Position numbers and translations under genes: made by a program
NCBI GenBank assembly: GCA_027023175.1
Contig: JALVWW010000081.1
Location: forward strand, 1-14,943
Source: Campylobacterales bacterium
Lineage (GTDB): Bacteria; Campylobacterota; Campylobacteria; Campylobacterales; JALSKU01
DNA length: 14,943 nt
Reading direction: 5' to 3'
In this document: positions 1 through 7,772 of the stretch, piece by piece
How the letters are laid out: every line of letters starts with the position of its first letter
How positions within the stretch are numbered: position 1 is the first letter of the stretch
The notes under the pieces: generated by a model
The model's database searches: none
Told to the model about the DNA's origin: nothing
Seen by the model: the letters and a program-made list of their open reading frames with translations, nothing else

Positions 1-462
1 CATGATATAGGAAAAGCCTTGACTCATGATTTTGCGGGAAGTCATGTGGACTTGGGTGCAGATCTTTGCAAAAGATATAAAGAGCATCCGGTAGTTATCA
101 ATGCCATATACGCCCACCACGGACATGAAGAGCCTACAAGTGTAGAATCAGCAGCAGTATGCGCAGCAGACACTCTAAGTGCTGCAAGACCGGGAGCAAG
201 AAGAGAAGTTTTGGAAGCATTCTTAAAAAGAGTCCAGGAGATTGAAGAGATAGCAACTTCAAAAGAGGGTATCAAGCAGGCTTATGCCATAAATGCAGGA
301 AGAGAAGTAAGAGTTATAGCCAATGCAAAACTTGTCAACGATGATGAAGCCGTACTCATTTCAAAAGAGATAGCAAAAGAGATAGAGGAAAAAGTACAAT
401 ATCCAGGTGAAATAAAAGTAAATGTCATAAGAGAATTAAGAGCTGTAGGATATGCAAGATAA
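1..462 (+). CDS. rny: Ribonuclease Y, C-terminal part (5' truncated by window edge)
   Basis: The reading frame is open from base 1 to the TAA at 460-462 (153 residues), so the N-terminal membrane anchor, coiled coil, KH domain and first part of the HD domain lie outside the window. The visible part starts at the metal-binding HD pair (HDIGKA, residues 1-6), followed by a second His-rich stretch (YAHHGHEE, about 37-44) and AADTLSAARPGARRE (about 55-69), all hallmarks of the RNase Y HD phosphohydrolase domain. It ends with the family-typical GEIKVNVIRE and RAVGYAR tail. RNase Y is a membrane-attached endoribonuclease that starts mRNA decay. The next gene begins 3 bases after the stop, suggesting cotranscription. 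Identification is confident; the exact role in this organism is inferred from the family. Confidence 0.96.
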   Translation, partial: HDIGKALTHDFAGSHVDLGADLCKRYKEHPVVINAIYAHHGHEEPTSVESAAVCAADTLSAARPGARREVLEAFLKRVQEIEEIATSKEGIKQAYAINAGREVRVIANAKLVNDDEAVLISKEIAKEIEEKVQYPGEIKVNVIRELRAVGYAR

Positions 463-465
463 AGC

Positions 466-1269
466 ATGGATAGCTTCTCGTTTGATATATTTGAAAATTT
501 AGCAAAAAGAGCCTGGAAAATATCCTGGGTTTTCATACTCTATTCGGCAGTATCGTTTATGGTGCTGCTGAATATCATCATAGAAAAAAAGCTTTATATC
601 TTAGAAAATATAGACAAACTCTCCCAAAACTACATAGATATCATCATATTTTTACTAAATTCTGCATTGTTTTCGATACTCTTTTTTATCATTATGTATG
701 TTTTCAAGGGTGATTCTGACATGACTATAAGAAAACTGAGAGAAAAATTCTATGAAAGTGCATATGAGAGAGTAAAACTTGTTTTTAAGTACAGGTTTGA
801 AACAAATGATTTGGACTTTGATAGTGAGATAAAAAAACTTGTAAAATACAATAGCCGTTTTGAAAAAGATGGTTTGACCCATACCGTAAGCATAGACAAT
901 TTAAACTCTGTTTTTGTTGAAGGTATAGACTCTCTTTATATATACTATAAAATTAGTGAGGAAGAGTATATCCTCTATAGTGTCTGGCATTCGGGTGATT
1001 TTGTTGCTGTTGCGGCTGCTATCAAGCAAAGCTTAAACATAGCCAAAGAGGATTTTGAAACTACTTTGGAAAAAGTGTTAAATCTTGAAGGTGCAACATA
1101 TACAAAAGGTATAAGAGATGATTTTTACTGGTTTGATGTAAAGTATTCTATAGCGGAAGACTTTTTGTTTAGCAATATTGAAAAAGAGAGAATTTCAAGA
1201 AAAGTTGCACATATAGTTACCATAAGTATACCCCATTTGATGGAAAATATGCAGTGGAAAAAGTCGTAA
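466..1269 (+). CDS. Unrecognised two-helix membrane protein
   Basis: I do not recognise this 267-residue protein. Two hydrophobic segments are visible near the N-terminus, about residues 19-39 and 58-79, separated by a short charged loop. The remaining ~185 residues are soluble, charged and probably cytoplasmic, rich in Glu, Lys, Tyr and Phe, with no motif I can name. The ATG lies three bases after the rny stop with no strong Shine-Dalgarno sequence, so translation may depend on coupling to rny. Its 3' end overlaps the following PP-loop gene by 16 bases. Position implies cotranscription with rny, but nothing in the sequence shows a shared function. The protein has the look of a lineage-restricted inner-membrane protein. 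Confidence 0.8.
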   Translation: MDSFSFDIFENLAKRAWKISWVFILYSAVSFMVLLNIIIEKKLYILENIDKLSQNYIDIIIFLLNSALFSILFFIIMYVFKGDSDMTIRKLREKFYESAYERVKLVFKYRFETNDLDFDSEIKKLVKYNSRFEKDGLTHTVSIDNLNSVFVEGIDSLYIYYKISEEEYILYSVWHSGDFVAVAAAIKQSLNIAKEDFETTLEKVLNLEGATYTKGIRDDFYWFDVKYSIAEDFLFSNIEKERISRKVAHIVTISIPHLMENMQWKKS

Positions 1270-1823
1270 TACTTTTTAGCGGAGGGCTGGAAAGTACTTC
1301 TTTGATAGAGTATTTTAAAGAAAAAAGATATCAAATAAAACTTTTGCATATAGAGGTTGGCTATATTTGGGAAAAAGCAGAGCTTAAAAGTGCACAAAAA
1401 ATAGCAAAATACTACAATCTAGAGCTAAAAAGTTTAAGTTGTCCGCTAGGTGTGAAACAGCTGGGTTTTGTCAAAGATAAAAAAAGCAATATCATAAAAC
1501 TTAGAAATTTGACTCTTTTGAGTCTTGGTGCAAACTATGCTTTGGCAAACTGTATAACAAAGATAGCCATAGGTCTTTTTGGTGATAAAAGCTATCCTGA
1601 TACATCTTTAAAATATTTAAAAACTGTAGAAGAGCTTATAATATCAGGCTCCGGGGAGAACTTTAAGATACTTACACCATTTTACGGTAAAACAAAAAAA
1701 GAGATATATACTTCTTATAAAGATAAAATTCCTTTAAATTATGTTTTTTCATGTGCCAACCCCATAGGTGATAAAAGATGTGGGAAATGTTACAAATGCA
1801 AAGCTTTCAATCAGCTAAGATAA
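1254..1823 (+). CDS. QueC-like PP-loop ATP pyrophosphatase (compact paralogue)
   Basis: This 189-residue protein starts at GTG inside the end of the previous gene. It has the N-type ATP pyrophosphatase P-loop at residues 9-14, reading SGGLES where the family usually has SGGxDS. A central RNLTLLSLGANYA stretch (84-96) matches the QueC PGRN-type segment, and LTPFYGKTKKEI (140-151) matches QueC's substrate-side region. Four cysteines, C167, C176, C179 and C182 (SC...CGKCYKC), match the QueC zinc site. QueC makes 7-cyano-7-deazaguanine (preQ0), the precursor of queuosine. This protein is shorter than typical QueC (about 220-230 residues) and carries the Asp-to-Glu change, so it may be a diverged paralogue acting on another carboxylated substrate. 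No other queuosine gene is nearby. Family placement is good; the reaction is uncertain. Confidence 0.82.
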   Translation: MEKVVILFSGGLESTSLIEYFKEKRYQIKLLHIEVGYIWEKAELKSAQKIAKYYNLELKSLSCPLGVKQLGFVKDKKSNIIKLRNLTLLSLGANYALANCITKIAIGLFGDKSYPDTSLKYLKTVEELIISGSGENFKILTPFYGKTKKEIYTSYKDKIPLNYVFSCANPIGDKRCGKCYKCKAFNQLR

Positions 1824-1864
1824 TTTTATAAACTTTTTATACATTCAATTTGATAATATTATGA

Positions 1865-1870
1865 TATAAT
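1865..1870 (+). promoter_or_regulatory. Candidate -10 box for the binding-protein/GGDEF-EAL pair
   Basis: TATAAT is preceded by TATGA, giving TATGATATAAT, within an 81-base AT-rich gap between the QueC-like gene and the lipoprotein gene. It lies about 35 bases before the TTG start. No good -35 box is visible, as is usual for sigma-70 promoters in Campylobacterota. The same TATGATATAAT string recurs upstream of the repressor gene at 13882-13892, which supports it being a promoter core here. Confidence 0.55.
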
Positions 1871-1904
1871 TGTATTTATATCCCGTAATAAAAAGGAGAG
1901 ATAT

Positions 1905-2783
1905 TTGCTGAAAAAAGCTGTTTATTATTTTATAATGATTCTGTTTTTTACCGGTTGTTTTGATCAGAAATATGAAAAACCGTTAACTATAGTTTCAAAT
2001 GCCTGGATAGGCTATGCTCCGATATTTTATGCAAAAGAAAAAGGATATCTTGATGAATTGAACATCAAAGTCATTCCGGTAGTTTCACTTGTGGAAGCGG
2101 CAGATACTTTTGCAACAGGAAAAGCAGATATGGTAACGGCAACACAGCATGAATACTATAAACTGAAAAAACAGTTTCCAGATATAATTCCTGTTATATT
2201 ACTAGACAGCTCAAACGGCGGTGATATGATACTTTCAAATAAAACCACCAAAGAGTTACAAAAAGCCAAAAATATCCAAGCATATCTTGAAGTTGACAGT
2301 ATAAACATGGATATATTGGATGAGTATCTAAAAAACAATAAAATTTCTAAAAACAATATACTCTTTCACAATACCGACCAATCCTCTTTGCAATCTTTAA
2401 AATATACTGATAAGCCTACTTTGATAGTAACTTATACTCCTTATGATTATGCATTTAAAAAAGAGGGATATTTTGAGGTAGCATCTACTAAAAATATAGA
2501 CAGTATAGTAGTAATTGACGCCCTTTTTACTACAAAAGCTATTTTGGAAAAAAACAGGCAAAGAGTAAAAAAGTTAAAAAAGATTATCGACAGGTCTATA
2601 AAAGAGTTATGCAAGGATAAAAAAGATTCATATAAAATTGTTGCGCCCTATTTGGATAATATTTCGTATAAAGAGTATCTCAAATCACTCACAACAATAA
2701 AATGGATAAACAATCCTACAAAAAAGATTATAAGTCTGGTTCAAAAAAAACTGGGATATGAAATAGGTAATATAATAAAATGA
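1905..2783 (+). CDS. NMT1/SsuA-type periplasmic binding lipoprotein
   Basis: This 292-residue protein starts at TTG, chosen because GGAGAG lies 4 bases upstream (1895-1900). A basic N-terminus and hydrophobic stretch end in the lipobox FTGC, with Cys18 as the lipidation site. The mature region begins with SNAWIGYAPIFYAKEKGY, then a DTFATGKADMVTAT stretch, typical of NMT1/THI5/SsuA-like solute-binding proteins that bind nitrate, sulfonates, pyrimidine precursors or similar small molecules. No ABC permease or ATPase gene is adjacent. Instead the stop overlaps the start of a GGDEF-EAL gene (ATGA, 2780-2783), so the protein is probably a ligand sensor that reports to that enzyme rather than a transporter subunit. 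That role is inference; the ligand cannot be read from the sequence. Confidence 0.87.
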   Translation: MLKKAVYYFIMILFFTGCFDQKYEKPLTIVSNAWIGYAPIFYAKEKGYLDELNIKVIPVVSLVEAADTFATGKADMVTATQHEYYKLKKQFPDIIPVILLDSSNGGDMILSNKTTKELQKAKNIQAYLEVDSINMDILDEYLKNNKISKNNILFHNTDQSSLQSLKYTDKPTLIVTYTPYDYAFKKEGYFEVASTKNIDSIVVIDALFTTKAILEKNRQRVKKLKKIIDRSIKELCKDKKDSYKIVAPYLDNISYKEYLKSLTTIKWINNPTKKIISLVQKKLGYEIGNIIK

Positions 2784-4768
2784 AACTCTCCATAAGATAT
2801 TTGATACTTGTGCTTTTGGTTATGATTACTTTTGCAGAAATCATCTCTTTGTATAAATTTTACCACAAAGAGAAGATTACAATAGGACACCTGGCTTCAC
2901 TTTCAGTAAAAGACAGTATCTTAAATGTTTACCATATAGCAAAAAGGGCTTTGCAAAAAGAGAATACCCTCGATAAGGCAAAAGCCAAAATAGACAGTAT
3001 AAATATAGATAATAATTTTATAAAAAATATCATTATTACAAATGAAAAAGGAGATATTCTTTATTCATCAAACAGAGCAAACAGCTTTATCCCCAAAAAA
3101 GTATGTTCAAACATAAGAAAATTTAATGCTAAAAACATATTTACTTACAATGGATGCAAAAAAGAAATAGAACTTTATAGAGGCATTAAAAAGCATACTT
3201 ATTATCTATATACGATAACAGACAGAGATTATATCGAAAAACTGGTTTTTGATGCTCTGAAAAGTGCTATTGAGTATTTTATAATTTATATTGCTATTAT
3301 TTTAATAATTTTCTGGATATCTTTTGAAAAACTTTTAATACTGCCTCTTGAAAAACTTAGACAGTTTGCATATTATCATACACAAAAGCCAAAAAAGTTT
3401 TTTATAAAAGAGCTTGAAAGTATCAGGTATTCACTTGCTGTAACTTTTGACAGACTTGAAAAAGAGCAGCAGGAACTTTACAATCTCTCGACGAAAGATT
3501 CATTAAGCGGTCTTTACAATAGACTTAGTCTTTTTGAAAAAATTGACTGGCTCATTTCAAAAAGCAAAAGAGACAATGACAAATTTGCCATACTGTTTAT
3601 AGATTTGGATGATTTTAAAAATATAAATGACTTTTTGGGACATGATGTCGGAGATGAAGTTTTAAAGATAGTTGCAAAATCCATACAGTCTTCGGTTAGA
3701 GAGATAGATTTTGTCGCAAGGATTGGCGGAGATGAATTTGTAGTGGTACTCCCCAAGTTTCATCACAATATGGAAGTGGTAGATGTTGCAGAGAGGATTA
3801 TAAAAAATATATCAAAACCATTGAGTATAAATGATAAAACTTTTAATATAGGTGCAAGTATAGGTATCGTAATATATCCAAAAAATGGAAAAGATAAAAC
3901 AGAACTTATCAAAAATGCTGATATAGCAATGTACAAAGCAAAAGAACTCGGTAAAAATCAGTTTTATTTTTTTACAAACAAACTGAATAAAACCCTCCAT
4001 GAAAAAATGGATATCCAACAAAAAATGAAAAAAGCTTTAAAAAACAACTATTTCGAGCTTTATTATCAGCCGAAAATTGATTTGCTAAGCGGAAAGATTA
4101 TTGCCTGTGAAGCACTCATAAGATGGAATGACCCAGTGCTAGGTTTTGTAACACCTGATAAATTTATCCCTGTTGCTGAGAAAAATGGATTTATAGTTGA
4201 TATTGGCGAATGGGTTTTAAGTGAATCGGCAAAACAGGTGCAAAAGTGGGAAAATTCACCACTGAGAAATATCAAACTCTCTTTTAATGTGTCAGCCAAA
4301 CAGTTTCAAGATATATATTTTTATGACAAAATATATAAATACACTAAAAACATTGATAGAAGTAAACTTGATATAGAAATAACCGAATCAACCTTTTTGG
4401 AGAATTATCAAAAAAATATAGAAATTATAGAAAATATAAAAAAACTGGGTATCACTTTTTCACTCGATGATTTTGGTACAGGCTATTCATCTTTGTCTTA
4501 TTTGAAAGATATACCTATAGATACTCTGAAGATAGATAAAAGCTTTTTGGATATCTTCGAAACAAAAAATGGTAAATCTTTTATAGAAATGATTGTAAAT
4601 ATAGGAAAAATATTATCACTAAAAGTTGTGGCAGAAGGAGTCGAAAGTAAAGAGCAGGTTGATTTCTTAAAAGAGTTGCAATGTGATATGTATCAGGGAT
4701 ACTACTTTTCAAAACCTCTTAAAATAAAAGAGTTTGAAGAGTTGGCAAACAAGAACCTTTTAACCTGA
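2780..4768 (+). CDS. Membrane GGDEF-EAL cyclic-di-GMP signalling protein
   Basis: The 662-residue protein has a membrane helix at about 5-24, a periplasmic region of ~140 residues containing a Cache/PAS-like strand pair (NIIITNEKGDILYSS, 83-97), and a second helix at about 163-181. A short linker leads to GGDEF (about 236-400) and EAL (about 405-655). The cyclase active site GGDEF is intact at 316-320, and the inhibitory RxxD site is present at R307-D310, five residues before it. EAL residues look complete: E444-A445-L446, N503, E536, D563-D564, K584, E619, E622 and Q639. Both synthesis and hydrolysis of c-di-GMP are therefore possible. Translation is coupled by ATGA overlap to the upstream binding lipoprotein, which probably supplies the periplasmic signal. 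The net direction of activity cannot be decided from sequence. Confidence 0.95.
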   Translation: MKLSIRYLILVLLVMITFAEIISLYKFYHKEKITIGHLASLSVKDSILNVYHIAKRALQKENTLDKAKAKIDSINIDNNFIKNIIITNEKGDILYSSNRANSFIPKKVCSNIRKFNAKNIFTYNGCKKEIELYRGIKKHTYYLYTITDRDYIEKLVFDALKSAIEYFIIYIAIILIIFWISFEKLLILPLEKLRQFAYYHTQKPKKFFIKELESIRYSLAVTFDRLEKEQQELYNLSTKDSLSGLYNRLSLFEKIDWLISKSKRDNDKFAILFIDLDDFKNINDFLGHDVGDEVLKIVAKSIQSSVREIDFVARIGGDEFVVVLPKFHHNMEVVDVAERIIKNISKPLSINDKTFNIGASIGIVIYPKNGKDKTELIKNADIAMYKAKELGKNQFYFFTNKLNKTLHEKMDIQQKMKKALKNNYFELYYQPKIDLLSGKIIACEALIRWNDPVLGFVTPDKFIPVAEKNGFIVDIGEWVLSESAKQVQKWENSPLRNIKLSFNVSAKQFQDIYFYDKIYKYTKNIDRSKLDIEITESTFLENYQKNIEIIENIKKLGITFSLDDFGTGYSSLSYLKDIPIDTLKIDKSFLDIFETKNGKSFIEMIVNIGKILSLKVVAEGVESKEQVDFLKELQCDMYQGYYFSKPLKIKEFEELANKNLLT

Positions 4769-4843
4769 GTTCGACAGTATATCATACCCATAGCTTTGTC
4801 AGCTTGTTCATAGACGAGGCGCAACGACGAAGACGATGCCATA
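4769..4843. repeat. GC-richer block at the truncated MOSC gene, possible interspersed repeat remnant
   Basis: From just after the GGDEF-EAL stop to the point where MOSC homology ends, the sequence changes character. It includes GACGAGGCGCAACGACGAAG (4814-4833), markedly richer in G+C than everything around it. No open frame of useful length is present. Because it replaces the expected 3' end of the MOSC gene, it looks like an inserted or recombined repeat unit. Copies elsewhere in the genome cannot be tested from this window. Confidence 0.35.
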
Positions 4844-5076
4844 GAGTATATTTTCTCCATAGCTTCCATATACAAGCTCAATTGTGTTTTCTTTTGCTAT
4901 ATCGTAGGATTTTTGTCCTGTTATCATAATATTTTTTTTATGTCATTGCCTGCAAACTTATCTTTTAATATACCATAATCTTTCACCAACTGTAGTTCGT
5001 TTATCTTTGATCCGGGAAGTCCGCTCACACCTTTTGGAGCACTTAAAATTTCTATAACTTGTCCGATTTGTTCCAT
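4808..5076 (-). pseudogene. Decayed MOSC-domain gene (frameshifted and 3' truncated)
   Basis: On the minus strand an ATG at 5076 opens a 50-codon frame (MEQIGQVIEILSAPKGVSGL...), ending at TGA 4926-4924. It resembles the start of short MOSC proteins, with VIEILSAPKGV followed by a region ending DKFAG. One base added in the A8 tract (plus-strand T8 at 4932-4939) restores the frame: GNDIKKNIMITGQKSYDI... running to YGSYGENIL, and GEN is the typical MOSC motif. After GENIL (about 4844) homology stops and 11 unrelated codons lead to a TGA at 4808. Stand-alone MOSC proteins are often ~140-150 residues, so roughly half is missing. MOSC domains handle sulfur bound to the molybdenum cofactor or thiol adducts. 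The gene is not functional as read here; the homopolymer shift alone could be sequencing error or slippage, but the lost 3' end is not. Confidence 0.72.
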
Positions 5077-5167
5077 TTTTATCTACATAATATCATTTGA
5101 CTATAAAAAACAAATACTTGATATATAAGATATATAATTTTTTGTAATAGTTTACTTTTTTACACAT

Positions 5168-5725
5168 TTAAGGATGTGGTATTTTAAGCTTTGAGTTTAA
5201 AAGATAGCCTGTGATAATGATGAGAGTAAGTACAATAAATCCGTTTTGTAAAATATTAAAATACCATAAAAGATAGTAAACCCATAAAAGTATGGCACCA
5301 AGAGGAGTGGGTATACCTTTAAAATACTTACTGACTTCTCCGGCATCATTTTGAAGATTGAAAACTATAAGTCTTCTTATGCCTGAAATAAAGTAATATA
5401 TCAAGACCATCCCGGCAACCAAAGAGTAAAAAAAACCGTTGCCGTCAAATATGGCAAAATATATAAACATAACCGGTACCAAAACAAAACTAAGAGAGTC
5501 CGCAAACGAATCAAGCTGTACGCCAAATTCGGTAGAGAGATGATATTTTCTTGCAATCTTACCGTCAAATATATCAAAAGCACCGCCAAACCAGGCAAAT
5601 AGTGCGGCAAAGAAAAAGTTGTGATGAGTTATAAAATAAATAGCCAAAAGCCCAAAAGTTATATTGGCAAATGTAAAAAGATTTGCCAGGTTGAAGTGTG
5701 AATTTTTATCATATAGAAATTTCAT
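5168..5725 (-). CDS. pssA: PssA-like CDP-alcohol phosphatidyltransferase
   Basis: This 185-residue, strongly hydrophobic protein carries the complete CDP-alcohol phosphotransferase signature: D51xxD54-G55-xx-A58-R59, eight residues, G68-xxx-D72-xxx-D76. The later FKGIPTPLGA segment (135-144) is characteristic of phosphatidylserine synthases of the membrane type, which transfer a phosphatidyl group from CDP-diacylglycerol to serine as the first step towards phosphatidylethanolamine. About five to six membrane helices are visible. It is somewhat shorter than common PssA proteins (about 230-260 residues), so another acceptor alcohol is possible. Its ATG overlaps the stop of the radical SAM gene by ATGA (5722-5725), making it the last gene of a coupled minus-strand operon. 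The superfamily is certain; the acceptor is inferred. Confidence 0.88.
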   Translation of the reverse strand: MKFLYDKNSHFNLANLFTFANITFGLLAIYFITHHNFFFAALFAWFGGAFDIFDGKIARKYHLSTEFGVQLDSFADSLSFVLVPVMFIYFAIFDGNGFFYSLVAGMVLIYYFISGIRRLIVFNLQNDAGEVSKYFKGIPTPLGAILLWVYYLLWYFNILQNGFIVLTLIIITGYLLNSKLKIPHP

Positions 5726-6984
5726 GAGTTTACCTTTTTAAAGTATTTTTCTAACATATCTTTTTCAAATTCGTCATTGTTTTTATACTCATACCCAAAA
5801 CACTCCCTCCACAAAGAGTGAGGCTCCATGCAGAGATAAAAAAAGACTTTTTTATGCCAGCTTTTAAATGCTTCATAGGAAGTTTTAAACATTTGTACTT
5901 TTGTTTGGAGTGGATATGATAGTTTGCCTTCTACATCAACTAAAGGTATTTGATAAATTTTACTTTTAAATTCTCTTGAGCGGATTTGTTTTAAAACGGG
6001 TTTTATAAAAGTAAGTGTTCCAAAGGAGACCAATGCCACCTCATCAGGGCTAAATTTTTCTTGCAAAGTGTTGTAAATCTTTTTATAATCATCAAGATAT
6101 CCCTCATACTCTACAATGGGGTGAAAGTGAAAACCGACTTTTACTCCATTGTCGGCTACTTTTCTGGCAGCTTCTATTCTTCTGTCAAGCTTTGCCGTCA
6201 AATGCTCTTCATTTTCTATGATAATAGGGGTATTTAGTGACCAGGTTACTATGATGTTTTTGGGCAGTTCGTTTTCAAGCAGATATTTGATATTGTCAGA
6301 TTTGGTTTTAAATTCGAGTATGATATTTTGATTTTTTCTTGCAAACTCCATAAGTGCATCAAGAATACCCTCTTTGTTTCCCCACATCAAAGAGTCCGAG
6401 CTTTGTCCTGTTCCTATATGGTATCTTTTGTTTGGGTCAAGTTTTATATTTTTTAACTTTTCGGCAAAATTTTTATCGAAGATGACTTGGTTTTGGTTGT
6501 AAAAAGATTGGATAGAGCAGTACGAGCAGTCAAATCCGCAACTCTCTACTGCATCCAGGGTAAAAAGGTTGCAGCATCTTGTTCTTTCACTTGCTACCGG
6601 ACATTGACCGAGTCCCAAAGTCTCTCTTTCTATAGTTTTTGTTTTTACTCCCTTTGGATGATACTCCTCTTTTGAACTAAAATTTTTATAACTGTTTGGC
6701 CTGTTTTTTAAAAGCTCATACTTTTGATACAACTCTTTTAAAATTTTTTTAGATATTTGCTTTTTATCTTTTATATCACCTTTTGGCAGCTCTATGAAAT
6801 CCACTATACTTCCCTCATCCCATATAACTATATCATTGGCTATCATTATGAGGTTTCTTATCTCTTGAAAACTAAGTGGAAAATCAAGAGCAAACTTTTT
6901 TATAAACTCTTGTTCGTTTTGAGAGAGTTTGTTAAAATTTGTATTTTTTACGGCGCTGCCAAATTTGTCTAATTGTTTTTGCAT
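5722..6984 (-). CDS. Spore photoproduct lyase-like radical SAM protein
   Basis: The 420-residue protein has the radical SAM cluster motif C149-GFD-C153-SY-C156, preceded by a TRCCNLFTLDAVES stretch (135-148) and followed by the RYHIGTGQSSDSLMW region (187-201), resembling the SplB/spore photoproduct lyase family. Such enzymes use a 4Fe-4S cluster and SAM to make a 5'-deoxyadenosyl radical; the classical member repairs the thymine dimer of spores. Here there is no cysteine between the cluster and C385, so the H-donor Cys (C141 of the Bacillus enzyme) has no obvious equivalent and the region instead reads GQSSD. Extra cysteines lie at 128, 137, 138, 385 and 395. It starts 13 bases after the SDR gene and overlaps the PssA-like gene. 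Family confidence is high; substrate is unknown. Confidence 0.87.
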   Translation of the reverse strand: MQKQLDKFGSAVKNTNFNKLSQNEQEFIKKFALDFPLSFQEIRNLIMIANDIVIWDEGSIVDFIELPKGDIKDKKQISKKILKELYQKYELLKNRPNSYKNFSSKEEYHPKGVKTKTIERETLGLGQCPVASERTRCCNLFTLDAVESCGFDCSYCSIQSFYNQNQVIFDKNFAEKLKNIKLDPNKRYHIGTGQSSDSLMWGNKEGILDALMEFARKNQNIILEFKTKSDNIKYLLENELPKNIIVTWSLNTPIIIENEEHLTAKLDRRIEAARKVADNGVKVGFHFHPIVEYEGYLDDYKKIYNTLQEKFSPDEVALVSFGTLTFIKPVLKQIRSREFKSKIYQIPLVDVEGKLSYPLQTKVQMFKTSYEAFKSWHKKVFFYLCMEPHSLWRECFGYEYKNNDEFEKDMLEKYFKKVNS

Positions 6985-6997
6985 GGGCGTATTGTAC

Positions 6998-7693
6998 TCA
7001 AACCCTCTTTTTATCTATCTTAAAAAGCTGCGGCTCTATTGTTATATCAGTTATGACTGTTCCATCTTTTTTGTTTAAAATTTCTTCTACTGTATCAGCG
7101 ATACAAGTCGGCTCGATAAAGCTTAGAGGGTCATTCGTAACTCCAAAATTAAGCTCATTAAAAAATGGAGTATTTGTAATATCCGGATTGATGTTGATAA
7201 CTTTTATGCCGCTTTTTCTAGCTTCAGCAAACAGTGATGAGCCAAAGTGTCTAAGCCCTGCTTTAGTGGCCCCGTAGACTGCTCCAAAAGGAGCTTGCTT
7301 GATGCCTGAAATGGAGCAGATATTAAAGATGTATCCCCTGTTTCTCTTAAGAGTTCTTAGAAAAGTTTTAGCTAAAAGCAGAGGTGCGGTTAAATTGACC
7401 TGTATCATATCTTCTATATCGCTCACGCTTATCTCTTCATGAGGGGCAAATCTGCCAAACCCCGCGCAGTTTACCAGTATGGAGATATCCTCTTTTTTGT
7501 GCTTTTGTAAAAAACCATGTAACTCTTTTTTATCTTTTAGGTTACAAACTAACGGATAAAAATTTTTATCTTTTATGTTACACTTTGAAAAGTCTCTTCC
7601 TATGCCAAAAACTTCATACCCTTTTTGTAAAAGTTTTTTGGTTATCTCTTTGCCGATACCGCTGCTAGCTCCGCTAACGAGTGCTTTTTTCAC
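6998..7693 (-). CDS. Short-chain dehydrogenase/reductase (SDR)
   Basis: I start this gene at the GTG at 7693-7691, because AGGAG (7703-7699) sits 5 bases upstream and the protein then begins MKKALVSGASSGIG as SDRs do; an upstream in-frame ATG at 7759 would add 22 unlikely residues. The 231-residue product has the NAD(P)-binding GASSGIG (8-14), NCAG (75-78), N100, and the catalytic S127, Y140 and K144 (YGATK). It is a classical SDR of the general oxidoreductase type; its substrate cannot be read off. Arg33 after the second strand (GIGRD) would favour NADPH. It precedes the radical SAM gene by 13 bases and heads a three-gene unit with the PssA-like gene, so a lipid or modified-nucleoside substrate is possible, but this is inference. 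Confidence 0.9.
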   Translation of the reverse strand: MKKALVSGASSGIGKEITKKLLQKGYEVFGIGRDFSKCNIKDKNFYPLVCNLKDKKELHGFLQKHKKEDISILVNCAGFGRFAPHEEISVSDIEDMIQVNLTAPLLLAKTFLRTLKRNRGYIFNICSISGIKQAPFGAVYGATKAGLRHFGSSLFAEARKSGIKVININPDITNTPFFNELNFGVTNDPLSFIEPTCIADTVEEILNKKDGTVITDITIEPQLFKIDKKRV

Positions 7694-7698
7694 AATAT

Positions 7699-7703
7699 CT
7701 CCT
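7699..7703 (-). promoter_or_regulatory. Shine-Dalgarno site fixing the SDR start
   Basis: CTCCT on the plus strand reads AGGAG on the minus strand, 5 bases before the GTG at 7693. It decides for the short SDR start over the upstream ATG at 7759. Confidence 0.8.
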
Positions 7704-7726
7704 CTATCTTGGTTAAACCCAAATTT

Positions 7727-7745
7727 TACAATAGACTTTATTGTA
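7727..7745. promoter_or_regulatory. Candidate operator palindrome upstream of the SDR operon
   Basis: Perfect 7-base arms TACAATA and TATTGTA are separated by GACTT. The palindrome lies 34-52 bases before the SDR GTG and overlaps a possible minus-strand -10 (ATTTTA at 7723-7728, read as TAAAAT). This is where a repressor or activator dimer could bind. No regulator family can be assigned, and 7-base AT-rich arms can occur by chance. Confidence 0.35.
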
Positions 7746-7772
7746 TTAGCACTCATCATTGAAGTTATAGCC

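Noticed and set aside
1905..2783. Subunit of an ABC importer operon
   Set aside because: No permease or ATPase gene is adjacent; the only coupled gene is the GGDEF-EAL protein.
5401..5610. Minus-strand 69-codon frame inside the PssA-like gene
   Set aside because: It lies out of frame inside a gene carrying the full CDP-alcohol phosphotransferase signature.
6487..7277. Plus-strand open frames opposite the radical SAM and SDR genes
   Set aside because: They are antisense shadows of well-supported genes with no family likeness or ribosome sites.
7694..7759. Upstream ATG that would lengthen the SDR by 22 residues
   Set aside because: The GTG at 7693 has AGGAG at 5-base spacing and gives the normal SDR N-terminus; the extension overlaps the likely promoter and palindrome.
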